Origin: CAZRCZ01 sp964598765 | Lineage (GTDB): Bacteria; Sumerlaeota; Sumerlaeia; MVZB01; JAJFLK01 | NCBI GenBank assembly: GCA_964598765.1 | Contig: CAZRCZ010000016.1 | Span: forward strand, 1 to 64,000 | DNA length: 64,000 bases | Reading direction: 5' to 3' | Shown: positions 25,480 through 34,372 of the stretch, in pieces | How positions within the stretch are numbered: the stretch's first letter is position 1 | How the letters are laid out: every line of letters begins with the position of its first letter | Program-made: the position numbers and the translations under genes | Notes under the pieces: model-generated | Told to the model about the DNA's origin: nothing | What the model saw: the letters and a program-made list of their open reading frames with translations, nothing else | Database searches by the model: none

Positions 25480-27357
25480 TCACGCCGCGCGGCGTTGGGC
25501 TTTCAGGTGAACCATCAAGACCGCGAGATCGGCGGGGGTGACGCCCGCAATGCGGGAGGCTTGGCCGATGGAAACGGGGCGGAATCGCGCAAGTTTTTCC
25601 TTGGCTTCGATTCGCAGGCCGCGCATTCCGCGATAATCGAGGCCATCGGGAAGTTCCTTCCCTTCGAGTTCCTTCATCCGTTCGACTTGCCGCCGTTGCT
25701 TTTCGACGTAGCCGGAATACTTGAAATGCAATTCCACCTGACGCGCCGCGCTGGAGGAAGGAGCGACGCCCGCAAAACCGGAAGCAACCAACGCTTGGAT
25801 TCCCACGTCGGGACGCGCGAGATAATTCGCCAGCTTTTGCGGTTGCTTCGGCGCGGGCAATCCCGCCGCCTCCAATTCATCTTCTTCAATTCCATTCGCC
25901 GGAAAATTCGCGGACTCGAAATGAGCGATGGTCTTTTCGACTTCTCCCCGGTGATTTTCAAATTTCTCCCAGCGCCGATCATCCACCATCCCGATTCGCC
26001 TGCCAATCGGCGTGAGGCGCAAATCGGCGTTGTCGTGCCGCAAGAGCAGACGATACTCCGCGCGCGAGGTGAACATCCGATACGGCTCGCGGTGTTCCAT
26101 CGTGACCAAGTCGTCAATCAGGACGCCGATGTAGGCTTCGTCCCGCGCCAGAATCATTGGCGGCTCCCCTTTGATCACCAGTGCGGCGTTGATCCCCGCG
26201 ACAAGACCCTGCGCGGCGGCTTCCTCATAGCCGGAGGTTCCGTTGATCTGCCCCGCGAAATACAGCCCCGGCACGGTCTTGACCTCCAGTGTCGGGCGCA
26301 ACTGCATCGGAGGGCAATAGGTGTATTCGACGGCGTATCCGGCGCGGTGCATGTTGACGTTCTCCAAACCCGGAATCGTCCGCAGAAACGCCAGTTGCGC
26401 TTCCGCCGGGAGCGAAGTCGAGGTGCCGTTGATGTAAACCCAATCGGTCGTCAACCCGTCCGGCTCCAAAAAAATTTGGTGACGCGGTTTGTCGGCAAAG
26501 CGCACGACTTTGTCCTCAATCGAGGGACAATAACGCGGACCGATCCCCTCAATAACACCCATGAACATCGGCGACTTGTCGAGATTGGCGCGGATGATTT
26601 CGTGCGTCGCCTCGTTCGTGTAGGTGATGTGGCAAGTGATTTGCTCGCGCTCGATGGAATCGGTCATGAACGAAAACGGCGGAATCGGGACGTCGCCGGG
26701 TTGCGGTTGAAGGACGTTGTAATTGATCGTCGCGGCGCTGAGTCGCGGCGGTGTGCCGGTCTTGAGTCGTCCGGTTTCCAAATCCAATCTGCGGAATGAA
26801 TCCGAAAGCCCGACGGCGGAAGCTTCGCCGAATCGCCCGCCGACGGTTTGTTTGAGGCCGGTGTGCATGAGACCGTCGAGAAACGTCCCCGTCGTGCATA
26901 TCACGGCGCGCGTTTGGATTTCCGATCCGTCGTTCACGCGGAGGCCGACGATCCGGCGTCGCGCGTCGGTCAAGAGTTCGGTCGCCATCCCTTGGGCGAG
27001 CGTCACGCCCGGAAGCGACCGGATAAAATCGCGCATCCAATTGTTGTAGAGCGTCCGGTCGGCCTGCGCGCGCGGCGATTGGACGGCGGGTCCCTTGCTC
27101 GCGTTCAGCATCCGGAATTGAATTCCCGTCGCGTCGGTCGCAAGCGCCATGACGCCGCCGAGCGCGTCAATCTCGCGGACCAGTTGTCCCTTGGCCAATC
27201 CGCCGATGGCGGGATTGCACGACATCAGCGCGACCCGCTCCGGGTCCATCGTGAGCAAAAGGACGTCCAATCCCATCCGCGCGCCGGCGTGGGCCGCTTC
27301 GCATCCGGCGTGCCCCGCGCCGATCACGACGAGGTCATAGTGGTTCTTGAATGTCAT
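25480..27357 (-). CDS. mnmG: tRNA uridine-5-carboxymethylaminomethyl modification enzyme MnmG
   Basis: 625 residues. The FAD-binding VIGAGHAGCEAA at about 11-22 and the family blocks CNPAIGGLAKGQLVREIDAL, GLYFAGQINGTSGYEEAAAQG and TSRAEYRLLLRHDNADLRLT are all present, as is the helical C-terminal region. With MnmE it modifies U34 of several tRNAs. Length is typical. It is convergent with the tRNA-Tyr transcript and divergent from the band-7 gene. Confidence 0.97.
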   Translation of the reverse strand: MTFKNHYDLVVIGAGHAGCEAAHAGARMGLDVLLLTMDPERVALMSCNPAIGGLAKGQLVREIDALGGVMALATDATGIQFRMLNASKGPAVQSPRAQADRTLYNNWMRDFIRSLPGVTLAQGMATELLTDARRRIVGLRVNDGSEIQTRAVICTTGTFLDGLMHTGLKQTVGGRFGEASAVGLSDSFRRLDLETGRLKTGTPPRLSAATINYNVLQPQPGDVPIPPFSFMTDSIEREQITCHITYTNEATHEIIRANLDKSPMFMGVIEGIGPRYCPSIEDKVVRFADKPRHQIFLEPDGLTTDWVYINGTSTSLPAEAQLAFLRTIPGLENVNMHRAGYAVEYTYCPPMQLRPTLEVKTVPGLYFAGQINGTSGYEEAAAQGLVAGINAALVIKGEPPMILARDEAYIGVLIDDLVTMEHREPYRMFTSRAEYRLLLRHDNADLRLTPIGRRIGMVDDRRWEKFENHRGEVEKTIAHFESANFPANGIEEDELEAAGLPAPKQPQKLANYLARPDVGIQALVASGFAGVAPSSSAARQVELHFKYSGYVEKQRRQVERMKELEGKELPDGLDYRGMRGLRIEAKEKLARFRPVSIGQASRIAGVTPADLAVLMVHLKAQRRAA

Positions 27358-27386
27358 GGCTGAAACATTTTACAAGGAACTGCTCA

Positions 27387-27416
27387 TTGCGTCCATGCTC
27401 CTGTTTTAGGTATATT
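27387..27416 (+). promoter_or_regulatory. promoter of the band-7 gene
   Basis: TTGCGT (27387-27392) and TATATT (27411-27416) with 18-bp spacing lie about 95 bp upstream of the ATG. Confidence 0.45.
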
Positions 27417-27511
27417 CCGGCGTGATCAAATGAAGAATTCAGTCGGCGTCCCGCCAGACGACGGGGGGCTTTTCCGGCTGAGCGACCTTGCCGACGGAAG
27501 GAGAGCTTCCC

Positions 27512-29737
27512 ATGTCAACGGGTTTTCTGATCCTTGCCCAAGCCGCCGAAACAACGTCCGGGGCGGCGGATTTGCTGAACGGTCCGCTCCTCTACTTATT
27601 GATTGGCGTCGGAGCCGTGGCGCTGGTGGTTTTGGCTCTCGGTCTTCGGTATATCCCCAACGACCAAGTCGGCGTGTTGGAGAAACTTTGGTCAACCAAG
27701 GGGTCCGTTCCGGAAGGATCGCTGATCGCGCTGTCCGGAGAGGCGGGTTATCAGGCCGATCTCCTGCGCGGCGGCGTTCACCTTTTCCATTGGCGCTGGC
27801 AATACCGCATTCACAAACTTCCGCTGGTCACGGTCCCACAGGGCAAAATCGCCTACGTGTATGCGCGCGACGGCCAGCCGCTCGGACCGAGCCAGACGCT
27901 CGCCCGCGTCGTGGCGTCCAATAATTTTCAAAGCGCGCGCGATTTTCTGCGGGTTGCGGAAGAGGATTCGTTCGGCGGTCAGCGCGGCAGACAGCGCGCG
28001 ATCCTGCGCGAAGGCGTCTATGCCATCAATCTCGCGCTTTTCGTCGTCATCACCGAGGACTCGGTTTATCGTATGAACCTCCAAGGCAAGGAGGAACTGC
28101 AAAAGCTGATCGCATGGCAGGAGGAACTGCGCGACGAGGAGGGCTTTGATCCCATCGTGATCGGGAGGGAAGTGGAGACTTCGAATCCCGTCAATCCGGA
28201 AACCCGAATGACGGTGGACAGCATTGGCATCGTGACGGTCCACGACGGTCCCTCGTTGCCGCCCGGGGAAATCATCGCGCCGCCCGTCGCGGTCAATCCG
28301 GCCGATCCCAACTATCACAACAACTATCAAGACCCCGAGGCCTTTCTCCGCGCGGGCGGTTATCGCGGACGCCAATACGCTCCCCTCACCGACGGAACGT
28401 ATTTCGTCAACCGGTGGTTCGCCAAGGTTGAGATCATTCCGAAGACGATCGTGCCCATCGGCTACGTCGGCGTGGTGGTGAGCTATTACGGCAAAATCGG
28501 AGCCGATCTTTCCGGCACGGCGTTCCGCCACGGCGAGCGGGTCGCCGAAGGGGAACGGGGCGTTTGGGAGCGCGCGCTCGGCCCGGGGAAATATGCCTTC
28601 AACACCTACGCCGGAACGATCAGCCTTGTTCCGACGACGAATTTTGTTCTGCATTGGATCACCGGACGATCCGAGTCGCATCACTACGACGAGACGCTCA
28701 AGTCCATTGATCTGGTCACTAGGGACGCCTACGAGCCGCTCCTTCCCCTTTCTCTGGTCGTTCACATTGACTATCAGAAGGCATCCGGCGTGATTCAGCG
28801 GTTTGGAGACGTGCAGAAACTCATCACGCAGACGCTCGATCCGATGTTGAGCGCGTATTTCCGCGACATCGCCCACAAAAAAACCATGCTTCAGATTCTT
28901 CAGGAGCGGGATTCGATCCAGAACGAATCGCGGCAGGAGCTTCAGCGCAAATTTGCCGAGTTCGACATTCAATGCGTGGACGTGCTCATCGGCAAGCCGG
29001 ACACCGCGCAGGGAGGGGGCAAGATCGAGATTCTGCTCGAGCAACTCCGTCTCCGCCAACTTTCCATCGAGCAACTGGAGACGTTCGACCGCCAGCGCGC
29101 CGCCTCCGAAAAACTTCGCGTTCTGAACGAGGCCCAAGCCCAAGCGGCCAAGCAGACCGAATTGACCAATTCGCAGGTGCAAATTCAAATCGCCGAGAAT
29201 CAGGGGAACGCCGATCTGGCCAAGGCGAGGCGTCACGCGGAACAAACCATTGTCATCGCCGATGCCGAGCTCCAACGCTCGCGTCGCGAAGCCGAACAAA
29301 TTGTCGTGATCGCCGACGCCGAGAGCCGTCAAAGCATCTTGGCGGGACGGGGCGAGGGTATGAAGACGCTCCAGATCGGTCTTTCGGAGGCGTCGGTTCT
29401 TATGCGGAAAATCGCCTCCTACGGAGATCCTCGCCTTTACGCCATGTCGCTCGTCGTCGAGCATCTCGCCAAGAGCAGTCAACCTCTGGTTCCGGAGCGG
29501 CTCTTCCTCGCGGGGGGAACGGACGGACAAACGGCAGGCGTCGCCGGCGCGGGGCAAGGCTTGCTTGGTTTGCTGATCAGCATGCTCCTCTCGGAGAAAT
29601 CGGGATTCGCCATGAGCGAAACGCCGGAAATGGCGAGTTTCAAGGAATTCGCCGACCGCCTCAGCCGCGAGGCAATGGAATCGCTCCAACAAGGACCGAA
29701 AGCCCCTGCGGAAAAGGAAACACCGAAAGCGAAGTAG
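27512..29737 (+). CDS. membrane-anchored band-7/SPFH (flotillin-like) protein with two SPFH-like halves
   Basis: 741 residues from the ATG at 27512, where GGAAGGAG stands 8 bp upstream. One membrane helix lies at about 30-52 (LLYLLIGVGAVALVVLAL). Two SPFH-type openings are visible: RYIPNDQVGVLEKLW (about 54-68) and PIGYVGVVVSYYGK (about 318-331). A second half with band-7 helices follows (YFRDIAHKKTMLQILQERD). From about 500 there is a long Ala/Glu/Gln-rich coiled coil typical of flotillins, then a Gly-rich stretch. By family it scaffolds membrane microdomains. Confidence 0.83.
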   Translation: MSTGFLILAQAAETTSGAADLLNGPLLYLLIGVGAVALVVLALGLRYIPNDQVGVLEKLWSTKGSVPEGSLIALSGEAGYQADLLRGGVHLFHWRWQYRIHKLPLVTVPQGKIAYVYARDGQPLGPSQTLARVVASNNFQSARDFLRVAEEDSFGGQRGRQRAILREGVYAINLALFVVITEDSVYRMNLQGKEELQKLIAWQEELRDEEGFDPIVIGREVETSNPVNPETRMTVDSIGIVTVHDGPSLPPGEIIAPPVAVNPADPNYHNNYQDPEAFLRAGGYRGRQYAPLTDGTYFVNRWFAKVEIIPKTIVPIGYVGVVVSYYGKIGADLSGTAFRHGERVAEGERGVWERALGPGKYAFNTYAGTISLVPTTNFVLHWITGRSESHHYDETLKSIDLVTRDAYEPLLPLSLVVHIDYQKASGVIQRFGDVQKLITQTLDPMLSAYFRDIAHKKTMLQILQERDSIQNESRQELQRKFAEFDIQCVDVLIGKPDTAQGGGKIEILLEQLRLRQLSIEQLETFDRQRAASEKLRVLNEAQAQAAKQTELTNSQVQIQIAENQGNADLAKARRHAEQTIVIADAELQRSRREAEQIVVIADAESRQSILAGRGEGMKTLQIGLSEASVLMRKIASYGDPRLYAMSLVVEHLAKSSQPLVPERLFLAGGTDGQTAGVAGAGQGLLGLLISMLLSEKSGFAMSETPEMASFKEFADRLSREAMESLQQGPKAPAEKETPKAK

Positions 29738-29769
29738 GCATTTCTCGAACCGCCAGCGCGCTTTTCATT

Positions 29770-29807
29770 TTGACATCTTGATGCATTTAGAATACACTTT
29801 GATGCAT
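29770..29807 (+). promoter_or_regulatory. vapBC promoter with direct-repeat operator
   Basis: TTGACA (29770-29775) and TACACT (29793-29798) are 17 bp apart. Two copies of TTGATGCAT (29778-29786 and 29799-29807) lie exactly 21 bp apart and flank the -10 box. The second copy overlaps the ATG at 29806, so the transcript would be nearly leaderless. The repeats suit a ribbon-helix-helix repressor binding on one face of the helix. Confidence 0.6.
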
Positions 29808-30042
29808 GAAAAGAACAACACTGGCAATTGACAGCGATCTTTTGAAAACGCTCAAGGCCGGCGCCGCGGAACGCGGAACGACCATGGCTAAATTGGTGAA
29901 CGAACTTCTGCGGCAGGCCTTGAATTCGCAGTCCCGAACACGAGGCTACAAGCTGAAATACACACCGTGGAAAGCCCGGTTCCAACCCGGCGTTGACATT
30001 CTGGACCGTGACAAGTTATTCGATCTCATGGACGGCCGATAG
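29806..30042 (+). CDS. vapB: VapB-type ribbon-helix-helix antitoxin
   Basis: 78 residues. It begins MKRTTLAIDSDLLKTLKAGA, a ribbon-helix-helix pattern, followed by AERGTTMAKLVNELLRQAL. The C-terminal part (YTPWKARFQPGVDILDRDKL, then FDLMDGR) is likely the toxin-binding tail. It is 3 bp upstream of the PIN-domain toxin. The small length, order and operator copies at its start support a type II antitoxin. Confidence 0.85.
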   Translation: MKRTTLAIDSDLLKTLKAGAAERGTTMAKLVNELLRQALNSQSRTRGYKLKYTPWKARFQPGVDILDRDKLFDLMDGR

Positions 30043-30045
30043 GGC

Positions 30046-30474
30046 GTGCGTGCGATTGACACCAATGTTCTCGTCCATGCCGCCGTGGAAGGCGGATCGC
30101 GCCATGAAGCGGCGCAAAGAATTTTGCGACAATTCACCGACGGCTCGGCTCCATGGGGCATTCCTTGGCCTTGCATCTATGAATTTCTGCGGGTCGTCAC
30201 GCATCCGCGTGTGCTTCATCCCCCGTTGCCCCTATCGGTCGCGTTGATTTTTCTGCGCCAAGTCTTGAACTCTCCCACATTGATTCTGCTACACGAAAGC
30301 CCCAATCATTTTTCGATTATGATGAAGGTGATCCATGAAGCCGGAGCCACGGGCAATCTCGCGCATGACGCGCACATTGCCACGCTCTGTCTCGAACACG
30401 GTGTCACTGAACTGATCACCGGGGACCGAGATTTCGCGCGATTTCCTTCGTTAACCGCCCGCGATCCATTCTGA
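30046..30474 (+). CDS. vapC: VapC-type PIN-domain toxin
   Basis: 142 residues with a GTG start. PIN residues are seen as AIDTNVLVH (D5), an acidic E near YEFLRV, HDAHIATLC, and TGDRDFARF. These form the Mg2+-binding RNase centre. By family it cleaves structured RNA such as initiator tRNA or rRNA and is inhibited by the VapB upstream. Confidence 0.9.
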   Translation: MRAIDTNVLVHAAVEGGSRHEAAQRILRQFTDGSAPWGIPWPCIYEFLRVVTHPRVLHPPLPLSVALIFLRQVLNSPTLILLHESPNHFSIMMKVIHEAGATGNLAHDAHIATLCLEHGVTELITGDRDFARFPSLTARDPF

Positions 30475-30497
30475 TTCACCCCGAGATCCGAAGAAAA

Positions 30498-31391
30498 TCA
30501 GCGCGCATTCGTGGCTTTTAAGACCGGCTTCCTTGTGACCGGCAAGGCTGAGCGGCGCATTTTCCAAATGACGATTCCGGCGCCAATCGCTATGAGGCTC
30601 AAAAACTGCGAAGTGGAGATTCCAAAATATACGCCGCGCTCGGCGTCGCCGCGCAGGAATTCGATCAGAAATCGCGCCGCGCCGTAAAAGAAAAGATAAT
30701 AACAAAATATCTGGCCGGAAAATTTCCGTTTGCTCCACAGAAAAACAAGGACAAGGCAAATCAAAAAATTGGCCGCGCTCTCGATCAATTGCGTCGGGAA
30801 AACCGGAAGGGAGCAGATCGCCGTGGCATCCACCAAACCGTGTTTGTGATGATCCAAATACGCCATCGAAAAAAGATCGTTTCCCTCTCTGTCGAAGACG
30901 CGCGGAAATCGCACTCCCAAAAACGACCAAAACGACCCGACGGGTACGACGCGCCCGTAACAGCACCCGGCGGCGAAACATCCGATCCGTCCGAAGGCGT
31001 GACCCAGCGCCAGCGACGGCGCGCCGACGTCGCCGACGTCCCACATTGCCAGCTTCTTTTTACGGATGTAAAAGATCAGCGTCACGATCGCCGCGGCGAA
31101 TCCCCCTAGGAACACAAATCCGAACCGGCTAAAGATCAACCCTCCAAATTCGCGCATCGGATCGGAGGAGCGCATCAGGTCCGGAAGTTCGACAAGAATG
31201 TAGCCGATCCGTCCGCCCACGATGCCGGAGATCGCGGCGAAAAAGGCCAGATCATAAATTTGCTCTCCTTTGATTCCCACGCGCCGCGCCAATCGCAAGC
31301 CCAAGCCCATTGCCGCGAGCAAGCCGATCATGATCATCAGACCATAGGTTCCGATGAAAAAACTTCCGATTTGAATCAAAATAGGATGCAT
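30498..31391 (-). CDS. lgt: prolipoprotein diacylglyceryl transferase
   Basis: 297 residues with about seven membrane helices. It opens MHPILIQIGSFFIGTYGLMI, has GGRIGYILVE and the conserved HAFGRIGCFAAGCCYG block with the substrate-binding Arg, and ends with GAARFLIEFLRGDAERGVYF. It transfers diacylglycerol from phosphatidylglycerol to the lipobox Cys of lipoproteins at the inner membrane. Length is typical. Confidence 0.95.
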   Translation of the reverse strand: MHPILIQIGSFFIGTYGLMIMIGLLAAMGLGLRLARRVGIKGEQIYDLAFFAAISGIVGGRIGYILVELPDLMRSSDPMREFGGLIFSRFGFVFLGGFAAAIVTLIFYIRKKKLAMWDVGDVGAPSLALGHAFGRIGCFAAGCCYGRVVPVGSFWSFLGVRFPRVFDREGNDLFSMAYLDHHKHGLVDATAICSLPVFPTQLIESAANFLICLVLVFLWSKRKFSGQIFCYYLFFYGAARFLIEFLRGDAERGVYFGISTSQFLSLIAIGAGIVIWKMRRSALPVTRKPVLKATNAR

Positions 31392-31560
31392 ATAAAGACG
31401 AACTTTTCAGTCCCATCGCAGGGACATTTCCATTTTACGCGAATCGGTCTCGTTTCGCAAAATGTGCTTTCATTAGACCCGAAAGGCTTCCGTTTTTTGA
31501 TTGCATCCCCTCCAAAAGGACGGGAAAATACTCCGGCGCAAGGCCGAAGGAAGACCCCTT

Positions 31561-32574
31561 ATGATCATCGTCATGCATCGCAACGCGACCCCCGAACAGA
31601 TCGAGGCCGTGGAAAAACGGATCGTCGAATTGGGCTACAGCCCTCACCCAATCCGCGGGGTTGAGCGGACGGTGATCGGCGCGGTCGGGCGCGAGGATAA
31701 ATCTCCCCTTCAGGGGATCGAAACGATGGACGGCGTGGAATCGGCGATCCCAATTCTCAAGCCTTACAAGTTGGTCGGGCGGGAGTTCAAACCGGAAAAC
31801 TCCGTTCTAAACATCGGCGGGATCGAAGTCGGCGGTAAGAAATTGGCCGTTATGGCCGGGCCGTGTTCCGTCGAGTCGCGTGAACAAATTTTGGAGGTCG
31901 CGCGGGCGGTCAAGGCCGCCGGCGCGCAGTTTCTCCGGGGCGGAGCTTACAAGCCCCGAACGTCCCCTTACGCCTTTCAAGGTTTGGGAGAGGAAGGGCT
32001 GGCTTATCTGGCCGAGGCTCGCGCCGAAACGGGACTCAAGATCGTCACGGAAATCACGAACGTCACCGACATTGACTTGGTGGCGGGGACGGCGGATGTT
32101 TTGCAGATCGGCGCGCGCAATTGCCAGAATTACGCGCTTCTCTCCGCCGTCGGCGCATCGAAGAAGCCGGTTCTGCTCAAGCGCGGCATGTCCACGCTCA
32201 TCAACGAATATCTGCAAGCCGCCGAATATGTGATGTCGCAGGGGAATTACAACGTCATGCTTTGCGAGCGCGGAATCCGCACGTTCGAGAATTCAACGCG
32301 GTTCACGCTGGACCTCAACGCCGTGCCCGTCATCAAGAGCCTCAGCCACTTGCCGATCATCTGCGATCCGAGCCACGGGACGGGCTACTGGCATTTGGTC
32401 ACGGCGATGGCACGGGCCTCGATCGCCGCCGGAGCCGACGGCCTGATGGTCGAGGTGCATCCCAATCCCGACCGCGCGTTTTCCGACGGCGCGCAATCGC
32501 TCAAGCCCGCGAAGTTCGCGCGCCTGATTGGCGAAGTCCGCAAAATCGCCGCCGCGATGGACCGCGAGATTTAA
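31561..32574 (+). CDS. aroF: 3-deoxy-7-phosphoheptulonate synthase, type I-beta with ferredoxin-like N-terminal domain
   Basis: 337 residues from the ATG at 31561, with AAGGAAG upstream. The N-terminal regulatory-like domain (1-66, MIIVMHRNATPEQIEAVEKR) precedes the barrel, with AGPCSVES, RGGAYKPRTSPYAFQGLG, KRGMS, CERGIRTFE and DPSHGTGYW. It joins PEP and erythrose 4-phosphate, the first step of aromatic synthesis. The N-terminal domain in this class mediates feedback inhibition by aromatic amino acids. Confidence 0.95.
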   Translation: MIIVMHRNATPEQIEAVEKRIVELGYSPHPIRGVERTVIGAVGREDKSPLQGIETMDGVESAIPILKPYKLVGREFKPENSVLNIGGIEVGGKKLAVMAGPCSVESREQILEVARAVKAAGAQFLRGGAYKPRTSPYAFQGLGEEGLAYLAEARAETGLKIVTEITNVTDIDLVAGTADVLQIGARNCQNYALLSAVGASKKPVLLKRGMSTLINEYLQAAEYVMSQGNYNVMLCERGIRTFENSTRFTLDLNAVPVIKSLSHLPIICDPSHGTGYWHLVTAMARASIAAGADGLMVEVHPNPDRAFSDGAQSLKPAKFARLIGEVRKIAAAMDREI

Positions 32575-32857
32575 GAAAATTCGAGAGAGAGGAACGGACT
32601 TGGGATACAGCCGAAGGCGGCTGTGCCACATAAACTTCCGCGAGCCCTTTCCTGAATCTTCCACAGCTTATCGCAATTCAGGAAATTGTGTGGCCATTTC
32701 CATCGGGCGGGCCAACGGCTCGCCCCTACCACAAGAATTTGGTTATCCGTAGGGGCGATCCGGTGGATCGCCCGAAGATGCAGGGTTAGCTTCCGGCATA
32801 GGTTGAAACCTATCAACCGAATACCCAATATATTGAATTGCTTTAAGCGAACGGCAG
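32575..32857. repeat. intergenic block with GTAGGGGCGA-type inverted repeats
   Basis: The pair GGGCGGGCCAACGGCTCGCC (from 32705) and GTAGGGGCGATCCGGTGGAT (from 32749) are divergent copies of one family in opposite orientation, both themselves palindromic. A CAGCCGAAGGCGGCTGTG hairpin lies near 32609-32626. No gene is seen. The block lies between convergent aroF and phoU and may serve as a terminator. Confidence 0.6.
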
Positions 32858-33541
32858 TCAAAGGTCCCCACGCGGTTGGTTGAAGTAATCTTTGTTGTGG
32901 CGGACGATTTCCCCTTCGATCATGTAGATCACGTCCTCGCCGATGTTGGTGGCGTGATCGGCGATCCGCTCAAGGCATCGCGGAACCGAGAGAAATCGAA
33001 TCAGCGCGTCGAGATTTTCCGGATGGAGTCGAATCTGATCGCGGACGACGTCGTAAACGGCGCTGTAAAGCGAGTCAATTTCATCGTCGGCGGAGCAAAC
33101 CGTTCGCGCCACGTCCACGTCCAGATTCACCAGCGAGTCCAAACTGCGGTGGAGCATCCATTGCACTTTTTCCGCCATGCCGCGCAGGTCAAAAACAAGA
33201 TCGAGCGGAGCATGAGCGTTGAGCGCGAGGGCGCACTCGGCGATGGTGACGGCCAGATCGCCGATCCGCTCCAGATCGTTGTTGATCTTCAGGACGGCGA
33301 CGATGAACCGAAGATCAATGGCGACGGGCTGATGTAGCGCGAGGATTTTCAGCCCTTCTTCCTCGACGTCCACCTCGGTCTGGTCAATCTCGGAGTCGGT
33401 ATTGATGACGCGCTCGGCCAGCCGGTTGTCCCGCTCCAGCAGAGCGCGAATCGCGCGCCCCACGTCCTCTTCGACGACGGCGCTGAGGGAAAGGATTTTC
33501 CTTTTAAGTTTTTCGATTTCGTATTGGAGATGCTGTGACAT
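32858..33541 (-). CDS. phoU: phosphate signalling protein PhoU
   Basis: 227 residues in two PhoU helical repeats with the metal-binding pattern EXXXD: IVAVLKINNDLERIGDLAVTIAE in the first half and SVPRCLERIADHATNIGED in the second. It connects the Pst transporter to PhoR. It is the last gene of the pst operon, 16 bp after pstB. Confidence 0.95.
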   Translation of the reverse strand: MSQHLQYEIEKLKRKILSLSAVVEEDVGRAIRALLERDNRLAERVINTDSEIDQTEVDVEEEGLKILALHQPVAIDLRFIVAVLKINNDLERIGDLAVTIAECALALNAHAPLDLVFDLRGMAEKVQWMLHRSLDSLVNLDVDVARTVCSADDEIDSLYSAVYDVVRDQIRLHPENLDALIRFLSVPRCLERIADHATNIGEDVIYMIEGEIVRHNKDYFNQPRGDL

Positions 33542-33556
33542 ATCGCAAATTCCATC

Positions 33557-34372
33557 CTATCCGAAACGGCCCGTAATGTAATCCTCGGTTTGCTTTCTTT
33601 CCGGCGCGGTGAACAGTTTTTCGGTTTCTCCGACCTCGACGAGCGAACCTTCGTAAAAGAAGGCGGTGAGATCCGACGCCCGCGCGGCCTGTTGCATATT
33701 GTGGGTGACGATGACGATGGTGTAGTCGCGGCTCAATTCGCCGATGAGGTCCTCGATGCGCGCCGTGGAACGGGGATCGAGCGCCGAAGCCGGCTCATCC
33801 ATGAGCAAGATTTCCGGTCCGACGGCCAGCGCGCGGGCGATGCAGAGGCGTTGCTGTTGACCGCCGGACAAATCCAGCGCGCTTTGATCCAGCCGATCCT
33901 TCACCTCGTCCCACAATCCGGCGCGTTGCAGGCTCCCCTCGACGATCTCGGTCAGCTTCGCCCGATTTTTGGTCCCGTGAATCCGGGGGCCGAAGGAAAC
34001 GTTGTCGAAGATGGATTTGGGAAACGGATTGGATTTCTGAAAGACCATTCCGACCTTTTTGCGAAGCGAGACGACGTCGGACATGTCCCGGTAGATGTCC
34101 TTGCCCTCGATCAAAACGTTCCCTTCGAGGCGCGTCGCCGGGATGATTTCGTTCATGCGATTGAGCGTGCGGAGAAAGGTGGATTTTCCGCAACCGGAGG
34201 GGCCGATGAATGCCGTCACGCGGCGCGCGGGAATCGAAAGGGAAACGTCGAACAACGCCTGTTTCGCGCCGTAGAAAAAATTCAGATTCCGCGCCTCGAT
34301 CATCGTTTGCGGGGGCGACGATGGATCGGGCGATTCGACCCGGCGGAATCCGCTTGGCTTGATCGTCACCAT
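33557..34372 (-). CDS. pstB: phosphate ABC transporter ATPase PstB
   Basis: 271 residues from the ATG that overlaps the pstA stop. Frame upstream of this ATG lies inside pstA and is not coding for PstB. Walker A GPSGCGKST, signature LSGGQQQRLCIARAL, Walker B ILLMDEPASALDP and H-loop VTHNM are all visible. It powers high-affinity phosphate import through PstCA. Confidence 0.96.
   Translation of the reverse strand: MVTIKPSGFRRVESPDPSSPPQTMIEARNLNFFYGAKQALFDVSLSIPARRVTAFIGPSGCGKSTFLRTLNRMNEIIPATRLEGNVLIEGKDIYRDMSDVVSLRKKVGMVFQKSNPFPKSIFDNVSFGPRIHGTKNRAKLTEIVEGSLQRAGLWDEVKDRLDQSALDLSGGQQQRLCIARALAVGPEILLMDEPASALDPRSTARIEDLIGELSRDYTIVIVTHNMQQAARASDLTAFFYEGSLVEVGETEKLFTAPERKQTEDYITGRFG

Noticed and set aside
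25495..26799. 434-codon plus-strand open frame
   Set aside because: Antisense shadow of mnmG.
27692..29692. 666-codon minus-strand open frame
   Set aside because: Antisense shadow of the band-7 gene, caused by its high GC third positions.
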